Source: Paenibacillus sp. PL2-23 (GTDB taxonomy: Bacteria; Bacillota; Bacilli; Paenibacillales; Paenibacillaceae). From it: a stretch of 64,000 nt of DNA. The DNA is taken from the NCBI RefSeq assembly GCF_040834005.1, contig NZ_CP162129.1, positions 3,992,001 through 4,056,000 on the forward strand. Reading direction: 5' to 3'. Shown piece by piece: positions 16,869 to 25,124 of the stretch. Position 1 is the stretch's first letter; each line of letters opens with the position of its first letter. The position numbers were made by a program, and so were the translations under genes. The notes beneath the pieces were generated by a model that saw only the letters and a list, made by a program, of their open reading frames with translations, had not been told where the DNA came from and did no database searches.

Positions 16869-19085
16869 TTACAGCCTTGTTTTGCTCATTAACTCTATCT
16901 CATGCTTGCCCGAGTAGACCAGCCCGTGGGGCGGCAGCTGAATATCGCCACCAGCGGTTTTCCGGGCTTCCAGACCGTCCGCGTTCAGCCACAAATCCTG
17001 AACGAACACCACTCCGTTCGCTTTGGTAAGCGTGTTGTAGATGTCTCCCTTGTACACGGTCCTGCCGAACTCCCAGCCTCCGTTGCCATCGCTGATTGGA
17101 CGGAGCAGCTCTCTGAGCAGCTGGACAAGCTTATCGCTTTCGTCAGCGAATTGAGGCTCAACGACAATGACCGCATGCACCGTAATCTCAACGTAGGCAG
17201 GACCTATCACATGAAGCTCTGTCCCGATGAGCCTGCGAGAATCCAGATGCGCCTTCACGGTTCGAAGAAATCCCGCGCTGGGAGCCGGCGTCTCTGTCAG
17301 GCCATGCGGCACAACCACCACCGAGATTTGTCCATGGGCTTGCTCCCTGGGATAATCCGAGAGCCCGGGCTTGTAGAGCGGAATAGCCTTGGCTCTGGCA
17401 ACCTCAAGACCTGGCGTCTCCTTCGCCAGCCCCTCGTAATCCTTCTCCGTGACAGCGCGGAAAGTCCGCTTCAGCTCCAGCTGCGCTCGAACAAGCGACT
17501 GCTGCAGCGTCTCCGCTTCCGCTCCTCCCGCAGCGTAGAACTGATTGGAGACGGCAATGTGAGCCGCCGGCCCCGATCGATCCGCCCATTCCCGGATCAG
17601 CCCCGGCTTCACATTGCCTCTCTCGCCGCCGCCAAGCTCACATGCGGCCAAAGCAATGTTGCCGTCCGCGCTGGCTTCCGGTATGGCTCCCCTTTCGCCA
17701 TTGCCGAATTGCACAAGCCGCTTGTCCGGGCGGTAGACATAATGCCGGTCATAGGGACCAGAGCGGTCGAAATGCTCAACCGGCGTCCAGTCCTCCCAGA
17801 TAAGCGCTCCGCCCTTCTCTCGGCGGGCAACCTGCAGACCAAGAGCCGTCCGCTTCCGGCAAGGAAGCTCGAACACCTCTACCACCTGATTGGGCAGGCC
17901 AGTGCCGCTGCCCAGGGTGCTGTAGCGCTGAAAGCCTGGAACGCCGGCAATCAGTCTCACGCGGCTTCCAGACACTCCTACCCAGCCATGGGCCGCATCC
18001 AAAAGCCTAACAACAGCTCCGCCGCCGTCAGGTCGCCGTTCAACCGCAAACTGTGATGGCTCCAGCTCCTGCCAGCCCCGCTCAGCATCACCGACCTGCA
18101 CCCTTATCTCTCCAATAGAGCCCAGATACGTGGCCAAGGTGAAGGTCTCTCCTTCAGCTCCTGTCGCCTCGAAATCCTCATATTCGCATAAAGTGTCCCG
18201 CTGGCAGGCCATTACCGTATGCAGCATAAGTCCGCTTATGCGCGGCGGCAGCTCAAAGCCGCCCTCCTCGACCGTACAGCTGATCCAGTATCTAGGCTTG
18301 TCAGCGGCAGGATGAACGACAACACTGCGCATTGGCGCGGCTGTCCTGAACACGATGGAGCCGCTTGACGAGAATTGCAGGGTCTCGTCCCGAAGGACCT
18401 CGATAGGCATCCACGCCGCTCTTCCCGCTTGCTCATCCCAGCAATACGCTCGCCATGCCAGCTTCGCGGAAGGGACCAGCGTCGTCAGCACTTCCTCGTC
18501 CAGCGCATCATACAGATCCCGAATGGACTCATCATGCTTCAGCAGCTTGATCGTCAGCGTCGTCGTCTCCCCGGGCTCAAGCTCTCTGTCGAATGAAATG
18601 TACAGGCGCGCGCCGCGCCGCGCATCCTTCCCGAACGGCTGGAAGGCAACGTGAAGATGATCGCTCCAGGCGGTTACGTCATTCGCCTCCAGCTCTGTCC
18701 GGCATATAATCCGGTCCAGCGAGAGCGGACGCAGACTAATCGTTGATAACGTCTCGAACGTTTGGTCCTCCGCTAGCAGCTTAGTGCCCTTTGGTATGCT
18801 GACGGGCTCCGTCACGCCTGAGAATTGAACAAGCGTACGTGCGGATTCCGTGTCTCGCGGAGTGACGCCGAGCAGATCCAGAAACTTGCGCTTGTTGCGA
18901 TCAGGCACGCGGCTGATGAAGTACCGCTGCATTTCCGTAAGCCAGGCAAGCATCTCCAGCATGGTCATACCAGGATCATGCGCGTTCTCGTCTGTCCACT
19001 CAGGCATACGCTTCGGAATCAGCTTGCGGGATTGCTGGACAATCTCCGCATAGGTACGATCGTCAAGAGGCAGCTTAGGCAGCAT
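16869..19085 (-). CDS. gpJ-like baseplate wedge protein
   Basis: A 738-residue protein of the putative baseplate assembly family (gpJ / Afp11 type). Its N-terminus LPLDDRTYAEIVQQSRKLIP, then WTDENAHDPGMTMLEMLAWL and RNKRKFLDLLGV, is characteristic. The middle contains beta-rich inserts, and the C-terminal part contains AVTEKDYEGLAKETPG and VVVPHGL, the region shared with the phage P2 J and Mu gp47 families. In known contractile systems these proteins form the wedges that couple the hub to the sheath. It sits between the larger paralogue upstream and the gpI-like gene downstream, with tight spacing, in the same operon. Confidence 0.85.
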   Translation of the reverse strand: MLPKLPLDDRTYAEIVQQSRKLIPKRMPEWTDENAHDPGMTMLEMLAWLTEMQRYFISRVPDRNKRKFLDLLGVTPRDTESARTLVQFSGVTEPVSIPKGTKLLAEDQTFETLSTISLRPLSLDRIICRTELEANDVTAWSDHLHVAFQPFGKDARRGARLYISFDRELEPGETTTLTIKLLKHDESIRDLYDALDEEVLTTLVPSAKLAWRAYCWDEQAGRAAWMPIEVLRDETLQFSSSGSIVFRTAAPMRSVVVHPAADKPRYWISCTVEEGGFELPPRISGLMLHTVMACQRDTLCEYEDFEATGAEGETFTLATYLGSIGEIRVQVGDAERGWQELEPSQFAVERRPDGGGAVVRLLDAAHGWVGVSGSRVRLIAGVPGFQRYSTLGSGTGLPNQVVEVFELPCRKRTALGLQVARREKGGALIWEDWTPVEHFDRSGPYDRHYVYRPDKRLVQFGNGERGAIPEASADGNIALAACELGGGERGNVKPGLIREWADRSGPAAHIAVSNQFYAAGGAEAETLQQSLVRAQLELKRTFRAVTEKDYEGLAKETPGLEVARAKAIPLYKPGLSDYPREQAHGQISVVVVPHGLTETPAPSAGFLRTVKAHLDSRRLIGTELHVIGPAYVEITVHAVIVVEPQFADESDKLVQLLRELLRPISDGNGGWEFGRTVYKGDIYNTLTKANGVVFVQDLWLNADGLEARKTAGGDIQLPPHGLVYSGKHEIELMSKTRL

Positions 19086-19111
19086 AATGTCCCTCCTTCC
19101 TTCTAGCCCTA

Positions 19112-22100
19112 TTATGACGGCGCAGGCACGGCCGTAATATGATGCTCGCCGCTAATGACGAGACCATTGAGCACCTCTCCCATACGAGACGGGTCCCATT
19201 CCGTGCGGATGCCATTTTCGATTTTGACAACATGCACATACAGTCTTTCGATATACAGCAATCCCCGGACGGCATGCAGCTGGGAATGCAGCAGCGACAA
19301 GTGAAGCGCCTCTCCAATCTCCCATCCCTGCCCATCCGTATTGCCGTTTAAGAAGCTCAGGAATTGATGCAGCCTCAGCTCGCACGCCTTCTCCAACGGC
19401 ACCAGGCCTAACGCCGATTCGGCGGCGACCGTCGCGTGCACGGACACCTCCAGATAAGCCGGCTCGATGACTCGAAGCGTCCCGCCAATCGTTAACAGGC
19501 TCGACGCGCGGCTATGCAGCGCATCCTCGACCGTTCGCCGCACCTCGGGGAACTCTGCCGAATGGGCAAGACCTCCATCGGTGCATGCGACAATCGTCAT
19601 GGAGCCCGGCGCTCTCTCCAGCAGCGCGTTCCGATTGCTCAAGCATTTGACCTTCGCAATGCCGGGATGAGACTCGCGAGCGATCCATTCCGCGTCTCTG
19701 GCCGTTACTGCTCGGCCGCGATGCTTCAGCTGCTGCGGTCCTCTGCGAAGCACCGCCTCCAACGTCTCCGTATGGCTCCCGCCAATGGAAGGCTTCGGAT
19801 TGCTTACGCCGCTTACGAACGCGACCGGGCGCTGCATGCCGGTAATGCTGTTCGCTTCGACGCGTCCGGAGGAGCCCTCAGTCAGCTTATATGCGATTCT
19901 CGCCATAACGTCACGTTCACCGGATGGCGCGCGGCCCTGCGAGCCGTCGCCGAATTGCAGAAGGCCCCCGGCATGATCGGGACGATAATGCCGGTCATCC
20001 GGCCCGGATTCCAGCAGCGACGCCACCGGAGTCCACTTGACCCAGAAGCGAACGATGTTCCCTTCCACGTCTTGAACAGCCTCGTAAGAGGACGGATCCA
20101 GCTCAGCGAGCTCCAGGCATTCCGCTGCCGTGTGCGTATCCTTCTCGTCAATCCAGACGCTCTCCTCGGTGAATGCCTTCTGTGCGATAGCCAGCAGCCC
20201 ATTCTCAGGGATGACTCTCTCCATCTCCACGCTTGCCTGCTGGCTGACCGCTACAGCGTTCATATATAAGCTTTCAGCTATGGGATGATTCGGGTATGCC
20301 TCGCTTAGACGCCTGTCTCTGTTCGAGACCCGAATCCAGTACCGCTCATGTCCGAACAGCCGGACAGACACCATCGAAGGAGGACCTGACCATTGCCACT
20401 CGCCGCTGGCAGCCAGCCCGTTCGTACCGTCGGCCACCTTCAGCGGCAGCCAGACGAATCGCCCGCTCTCCCTGCATAGTGCCTCCCACTCCAGCCAAGC
20501 GCCGTCCTGGCTCGCGGCGTAACGCTGAAGAAGGTCAATGTGCAATCGGATTGGCCCCTTCTGCGGCGCGCTGTCAAAGCCCAAATATAAGGCGGGATCA
20601 TCCGACGGTATCGGCTCGAATGGCGGGAACGCGGATACGCCCTGTGACGCTGACAAGCTTCGGTCCCGATTATCCGCATTATTCCTCGTGAAGACGTTCT
20701 GCGGCTCGAACACCGTCTGCGAGCCCGTGGCGTAGGACAGTCTGGGATTCCCAAGCCACGGCGACATGTATTGAACGACGGGCGCGATAATGGGGTCCGT
20801 CTGGATAACGCGAGCTCGAATCCAATATTGAAAGGAGCCGTTCACAAAGGTTTGGGTTATATCGTCCGGACACTGAAAACGGAGGACAAATGGCCTTGCC
20901 GATTCCTCGGGCAAATCTGCAAAAAACTCTCCGTATTGCTCACCGCCAGGCAGCGCGTTCCAATTGCTGCCGTTCCAGTACTCCCATAACACCTGTCTAA
21001 TGCGGACGCGCGGCGGATCCTTTTCCTCAAATTCGTAGGTTCGCATCATCATCTTCCACTTGATCTCGGGATCCGGCGCCATCCGCAGCCGATTGCTCTT
21101 GGCAATCGCGGAGAATGTCAGCTCCAGCTTGCTCTGCCGCTTGCTGAGCGCTTCCTCGCAGGACAGGTAGAAGACGGAATAGGGGACAAAATTCTCGCCG
21201 AAGGGATAAAATCCGTCAGGCATCAATTCAAGATCATTGTAATATAGGGCATCCGGCCTGATCCGCTCGCCGTCACCAGCAACGTCATGCGATACGCGGA
21301 GCCGAATCTTGTCCATCTCCAGATGGCGCTGAAGCAGCGGCGATGCTGCCCCTGGCTGACTTCTGAGCACGCATTTGATCCATCTTCCTTCAATGCCCTC
21401 ATGCTGGGTCATCTCCATCTTGCCAGGAACGCTTTTATGCAAAATAATCGTATGCCCGGCAGCCGTCACAGTCTGGAACGGCAGCCAGCGTCCTCCTGAG
21501 CTATACGACCATGTGACTGCCTCCGACGCAAGCGCCGCTGCGAGCTCGGGCTCGGAATATTGCTTGCCCGTGTGATGAACGTTCAGATAGATGCGGCAAG
21601 GCCTGTCCGTCAGCAGCTGATCGTCATGGCGAACAAACAGCGCATGCTCCTGCTCGTTCGGCAGCGACGAGGTATCGAACAGCGGAATTGGAGACGCTGT
21701 TCCCGCCTCCAGCCGTTCGGCGTATGAGCGAGCGGCCGTTATAATCTCGTCCGTGACAGGATTGGCGTTGACAATCTCCATCAGCCGGGCAGGAGTCGCT
21801 GCAAGCGGAGCCTCCGTCTCGAATAGAAGCGGATCGCCGCCATTCGGGTTCGCTGCTGTCAGCGTCATGCCCTGCGGCAGGTGCACCGTCTCCCTTGCTC
21901 CTTCACTCAGCTTGAATACAACTGTCGCTCTTGAGGGACGCGGCGGCTTCAGCTTGACCTCGATGAGATCCAGGAAGGACAAGAAGTGATTCATAGGCGC
22001 GCCGTTCAACCGCTGCACCGTATCCTCGAGCATCTCGCCCGCGATGTAGGCCAGGCTGGCTCCAGCGTCCGGCTGCTCCAGGGAGAACCGCCACTCCGGC

Positions 22101-22207
22101 GTATAGTGCGGCGCCATCTGTTTGAACCTGTCCATATAAGTGGACAAGCTGTTTGTATTGATCTTCGGAGGCCTCACGTCGCCCCTGCCACTTCCTGCTT
22201 GCTTCAT
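19112..22207 (-). CDS. Large gpJ-like baseplate protein
   Basis: A 1031-residue relative of the preceding wedge protein. The N-terminal part holds PEWRFSLEQPDAGASLAYIA and FLDLIEVKLKPP; the C-terminal third holds RAVTARDAEWIARESHPGIA and VVACTDGG-like strands matching the paralogue's AVTEKDYEGLAKE region. The large middle is beta-rich with repeated YWIRARV / RYWIRV strands, which suggests inserted carbohydrate-binding-like or immunoglobulin-like modules. Two tandem gpJ-type proteins of unequal size are typical of extracellular CIS loci (Afp11 and Afp12 positions). It follows gp25 with an 18-base gap and is probably translated from the same message. Confidence 0.85.
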   Translation of the reverse strand: MKQAGSGRGDVRPPKINTNSLSTYMDRFKQMAPHYTPEWRFSLEQPDAGASLAYIAGEMLEDTVQRLNGAPMNHFLSFLDLIEVKLKPPRPSRATVVFKLSEGARETVHLPQGMTLTAANPNGGDPLLFETEAPLAATPARLMEIVNANPVTDEIITAARSYAERLEAGTASPIPLFDTSSLPNEQEHALFVRHDDQLLTDRPCRIYLNVHHTGKQYSEPELAAALASEAVTWSYSSGGRWLPFQTVTAAGHTIILHKSVPGKMEMTQHEGIEGRWIKCVLRSQPGAASPLLQRHLEMDKIRLRVSHDVAGDGERIRPDALYYNDLELMPDGFYPFGENFVPYSVFYLSCEEALSKRQSKLELTFSAIAKSNRLRMAPDPEIKWKMMMRTYEFEEKDPPRVRIRQVLWEYWNGSNWNALPGGEQYGEFFADLPEESARPFVLRFQCPDDITQTFVNGSFQYWIRARVIQTDPIIAPVVQYMSPWLGNPRLSYATGSQTVFEPQNVFTRNNADNRDRSLSASQGVSAFPPFEPIPSDDPALYLGFDSAPQKGPIRLHIDLLQRYAASQDGAWLEWEALCRESGRFVWLPLKVADGTNGLAASGEWQWSGPPSMVSVRLFGHERYWIRVSNRDRRLSEAYPNHPIAESLYMNAVAVSQQASVEMERVIPENGLLAIAQKAFTEESVWIDEKDTHTAAECLELAELDPSSYEAVQDVEGNIVRFWVKWTPVASLLESGPDDRHYRPDHAGGLLQFGDGSQGRAPSGERDVMARIAYKLTEGSSGRVEANSITGMQRPVAFVSGVSNPKPSIGGSHTETLEAVLRRGPQQLKHRGRAVTARDAEWIARESHPGIAKVKCLSNRNALLERAPGSMTIVACTDGGLAHSAEFPEVRRTVEDALHSRASSLLTIGGTLRVIEPAYLEVSVHATVAAESALGLVPLEKACELRLHQFLSFLNGNTDGQGWEIGEALHLSLLHSQLHAVRGLLYIERLYVHVVKIENGIRTEWDPSRMGEVLNGLVISGEHHITAVPAPS

Positions 22208-22225
22208 GATCGCTGCTCGCTCCCG

Positions 22226-22627
22226 TTATTTCGTGCCTTCCTCCAGATAGAAAGGATAGACCTGGTTAAACAAGTTATTCGTCGAACGGACCACATACGT
22301 GACATGGAGCCACACCTTGCCGTTCATGGAAGGGTCCGGCTTCGCCGTCACCTCGACATCCTTGACCCGAGGCTCCCAATTACGGATCGCGGCCTTCACT
22401 TCGGTGGCCATCAGACGGAGCGACATGTCGTCCATCGTGCCGAACACGAAGTCCCGCAGATCGCAGCCGAAGTCCGGTCTCATTAGCCGCTCGCCCTTCG
22501 GCGTTCGAATAATGATGCGAATGGCCTCCTCTATATCCTCTTCGCCCTCCGACATCCGAATCCGGCCCGTCGTTTTGTCTACTTCGACAGGGAACTTCCA
22601 GCCCCTGCCCAGGAATGGAGCCGACAT
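22226..22627 (-). CDS. gp25/GPW-family baseplate protein
   Basis: About 133 residues with the GPW/gp25 pattern: LGRGWKFPV at the N-terminus, EEDIEEAIRIIIRTPKGERLMRP in the middle, FGCDLRDFVF, and IRNWEPRVKDVEV near the end. This small lysozyme-like-fold protein joins sheath and baseplate wedge in phage tails, type VI secretion and extracellular injection systems. ATG 22627 is preferred because AGGGG lies 9 bases upstream; GTG 22636 abuts it. It follows the gpV-like spike gene by 21 bases. Confidence 0.92.
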   Translation of the reverse strand: MSAPFLGRGWKFPVEVDKTTGRIRMSEGEEDIEEAIRIIIRTPKGERLMRPDFGCDLRDFVFGTMDDMSLRLMATEVKAAIRNWEPRVKDVEVTAKPDPSMNGKVWLHVTYVVRSTNNLFNQVYPFYLEEGTK

Positions 22628-22648
22628 CGCGGCCACGCCCCTCTCGCG

Positions 22649-23377
22649 TTAATTGATTTTGACCATAGTGCCCTTCAGCGTGATCAAGCCGTTCGCCTTC
22701 AGCTCCATCATCCCGTTCGACTGCAGCGACATGGAAGCGGACGCTTCGACCTTAACCTGTGTTCCCTTGATGGCGATCGACTTCTGTCCAGAAATGTTGA
22801 CTTCCCCCGTTTTGGTAAGCTCGATAGACGCTCCGGAGCCCGCTTTGACGGTAATCTTGCCCCCCGTCTCGTCCAGCGTCAAGGCATGCAGTTTGTCGGA
22901 CGTCGCCAGCTTGATGGATTTGTCCTTGTCCGAAATCGTCATGGAATGCCCCTTGGACGTCTTCACTGTTATGCTGCTGTCGCCGTCCTTATCGTCAAAG
23001 GTAATTTCATGGCCGCTTCTCGTTTTAATTTTTCGAATGTCGTTTTTGTCGTTTCCCTCAGGCGGCATCTCCTTGGCGTTCCACAGGGAGCCGATGACAA
23101 CGGGTTGATCGAATCGGCCCATCAGGAAGGCGACCAGCACCTCGTCATTCACCTCGGGTATGAACAGCGTGCCCATGTCTTTGCCGCTCATCAGCGTCGC
23201 GACCCGGATCCAGTCCGTCTGCAGCGTATCGTCGCGCTGCAGGAACTTCACCTTCACTCTGCCCTTCTTATCGGGGTCCTTGTTATCCGTGACGACCGCG
23301 TTCCATACTCCCGAGAGCTGCTCGGATTGCATGGAGCGCTGCCTGTTATCGAAGAAGCCGGGATAATTTGGTCTCAT
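22649..23377 (-). CDS. gpV-like baseplate spike protein
   Basis: A 242-residue spike protein. It has an N-terminal OB-fold of the gpV/VgrG type (GVWNAVVTDNKDPDKKGRVKV, DWIRVATLMSG, IPEVNDEVLVAF, PVVIGSLWN), then a region of short repeated beta strands (ITVKTSKGHSMTI, LTLDETGGKITVKAGSG, SLQSNGMMELKANG, ITLKGTMVKIN) that predicts a trimeric beta-prism needle. It overlaps the gpD-like gene by 4 bases, so the two halves of a VgrG-like hub are encoded separately and are probably translationally coupled. The needle has no C-terminal effector domain; a PAAR-type tip would be expected. Confidence 0.9.
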   Translation of the reverse strand: MRPNYPGFFDNRQRSMQSEQLSGVWNAVVTDNKDPDKKGRVKVKFLQRDDTLQTDWIRVATLMSGKDMGTLFIPEVNDEVLVAFLMGRFDQPVVIGSLWNAKEMPPEGNDKNDIRKIKTRSGHEITFDDKDGDSSITVKTSKGHSMTISDKDKSIKLATSDKLHALTLDETGGKITVKAGSGASIELTKTGEVNISGQKSIAIKGTQVKVEASASMSLQSNGMMELKANGLITLKGTMVKIN

Positions 23378-24462
23378 ATGCTATTGCCCTCCGCTTCGAA
23401 ATACGTGATGTAGCCCTCATCCGCATCCAGACGATGCGTAGTCTTGACCAACAGGAGCGTCTGATCCCAGGATGCTTCGCCAATTCCCGTTATTTTGATC
23501 ATTTTGCCTGCCTGAAGCTCAGGTACACCGGTGCATGAGCCGCTGCCGCGAACCAAATCTCTCGCCGACCGGGACAGCATCGCTTTGGCCAAGCCTTTGG
23601 CTTCGTCGAGCGAATCCGCTTGCGTGTACACGATTTCCGTCTTCTTCTTCGACAATGCCGCCGCATAGCTTGGACCTGACTTGCTGCCTCCTCCGATAGC
23701 TTCCACCGAAGCGGATTCGCCAACGATGGCTTCCTTCTTGTCAATATCGTAGCCCATCACCTTGACTGTTCCAATCTGCCCCGATATATCCGCCTGCAGG
23801 CTGAAATGACGAAGGCTCTGACCATAGAGCAGCTCAAGCACAGGCTCCCCGGAGGCGGTAATCTTCTGAAAATAAAGCTTGGACCCTCTCACATAAAACA
23901 GATAGTCATGATCATTCGCCAAAGACTGCACGAAATGATAGTCGCTGACGCCTATCTGCTCAACAACCTTCTTGCTCAGGCCTGTATCGTCTACGGCTGC
24001 GCTCAGCGAATAATCGCCCGCGATCTCCCTGACGACGTCGCTGACCTTCGATTCCGTCCAAACCTTGGAATGGGCGGATTTCATCATCAGAATGGATTTG
24101 TCCATGGCCGTCACGATAATATAGGGGCTTTCGTCGGACGGATACTCTATCGTGTAGCCAGTGATGATCCCTTCGAATACCAAGCCCTTTTTGTCGGCAT
24201 ACCCCATCTTCACCTGAAGACTGCCGCCAAGCTTGATCTTGGACTTGATCCACTTCACCTCTGGCGGATTCCATGTGAAGATGTCTATCAGCTTGAATCT
24301 GGCGATATCCGCCTCCGAATACGTGGATTGCTCCACTTCTATCCAGCCGATCGCCATCTGGCCTGCAGAGGATGACCCGTCGAACAGAAGCTCGCATTCC
24401 GGGGCATTAAAGCCGCTATATTTGGTTTCCAGATCGGAATATTTGTATTGCATGCCACTCAC
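23374..24462 (-). CDS. gpD/VgrG-type baseplate hub protein
   Basis: A 362-residue protein of the phage late-control-D / contractile-injection VgrG family. The early part has IGWIEVEQSTYSEADIARF and a WxPPEVKWIKSKIKLGG segment. The centre holds SKVWTESKVSDVVREIAGDY and GVSDYHFVQSLANDHDYLFY, a hallmark of the hub domain, and the C-terminal part holds LVRGSGSCTGVPELQAGKMI. It forms the trimeric hub that receives the tube. Its ATG overlaps the LysM gene stop by 4 bases, and its own end overlaps the spike gene by 4 bases. Confidence 0.9.
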   Translation of the reverse strand: MSGMQYKYSDLETKYSGFNAPECELLFDGSSSAGQMAIGWIEVEQSTYSEADIARFKLIDIFTWNPPEVKWIKSKIKLGGSLQVKMGYADKKGLVFEGIITGYTIEYPSDESPYIIVTAMDKSILMMKSAHSKVWTESKVSDVVREIAGDYSLSAAVDDTGLSKKVVEQIGVSDYHFVQSLANDHDYLFYVRGSKLYFQKITASGEPVLELLYGQSLRHFSLQADISGQIGTVKVMGYDIDKKEAIVGESASVEAIGGGSKSGPSYAAALSKKKTEIVYTQADSLDEAKGLAKAMLSRSARDLVRGSGSCTGVPELQAGKMIKITGIGEASWDQTLLLVKTTHRLDADEGYITYFEAEGNSI

Positions 24463-25085
24463 TCCAATCTAGGAATCGTCAAGCTTCTTCCCGCTGCAAG
24501 CATTCTGGGATTGTCGATGCCGTTCGCCTCTGCAATGGCTCGCCAAGCGCCCGGGTCCTCATATTCCTCCGCAGCGATGGTCCACAGCTGATCCCCTTGC
24601 TTCACCGTCTTGCGTTTCGTCCGGTCGGCAGACTGCCTTGGTATAGCCTGGTATTGCTCCTTCATCGTTTGCGTGCTTTTCAGCTCGATGGCGAGCGTCG
24701 CGCGGACAGGCTCTCCCGTCTCCAGGAACATCGTAAATTTTTGGCTGACGCTGGTCATGACGCCCTTGAAATCCAGAGATCCCCATATAAATCGGCAAGG
24801 CGGCGGCGCATGCAGATCGGAATCGACGTCGATAATGCTGACAACCTTCGAGGTGTATTTGCGCACGTCGGCTCCTTCCTCATAGGAATCGAAGAATAGG
24901 GTAAGCGACAATGAAGTCGTTTCGCCCCGCACGAACTGGAATATTGGCGTCTGCAGGCCGGGAACCTCATTCTCGGCGTACTGATTGCCAACCTTAAGCT
25001 CGTAATCCGAAGGATTAAACAGCACATCGAATTTCTCCGTCTCGGCGCTCCTATACACCCAAAACTGCGCTTTGCTTAATGCCAT
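24459..25085 (-). CDS. LysM-containing tube-baseplate protein (Afp7/gp53 type)
   Basis: A 208-residue protein. The N-terminal ~140 residues carry the pattern of CIS 'peptidoglycan-binding' tail proteins: FDVLFNPSDYELKVGNQYA, PIFQFVRGETTSLSLTLFFD and DLHAPPPCRFIWGSLDFKGV. The last ~50 residues are a LysM domain (VKQGDQLWTIAAEEYEDPG, then ANGIDNPRMLAAGRSL). In Afp/PVC-type particles this protein sits at the tube-hub junction. It begins 39 bases after the 1212-residue gene and overlaps the next gene, so it belongs to the same operon. Confidence 0.9.
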   Translation of the reverse strand: MALSKAQFWVYRSAETEKFDVLFNPSDYELKVGNQYAENEVPGLQTPIFQFVRGETTSLSLTLFFDSYEEGADVRKYTSKVVSIIDVDSDLHAPPPCRFIWGSLDFKGVMTSVSQKFTMFLETGEPVRATLAIELKSTQTMKEQYQAIPRQSADRTKRKTVKQGDQLWTIAAEEYEDPGAWRAIAEANGIDNPRMLAAGRSLTIPRLE

Positions 25086-25124
25086 ATGTCAGACCTCCGC
25101 TCGTAATGGACGGCCGTGCCGTCA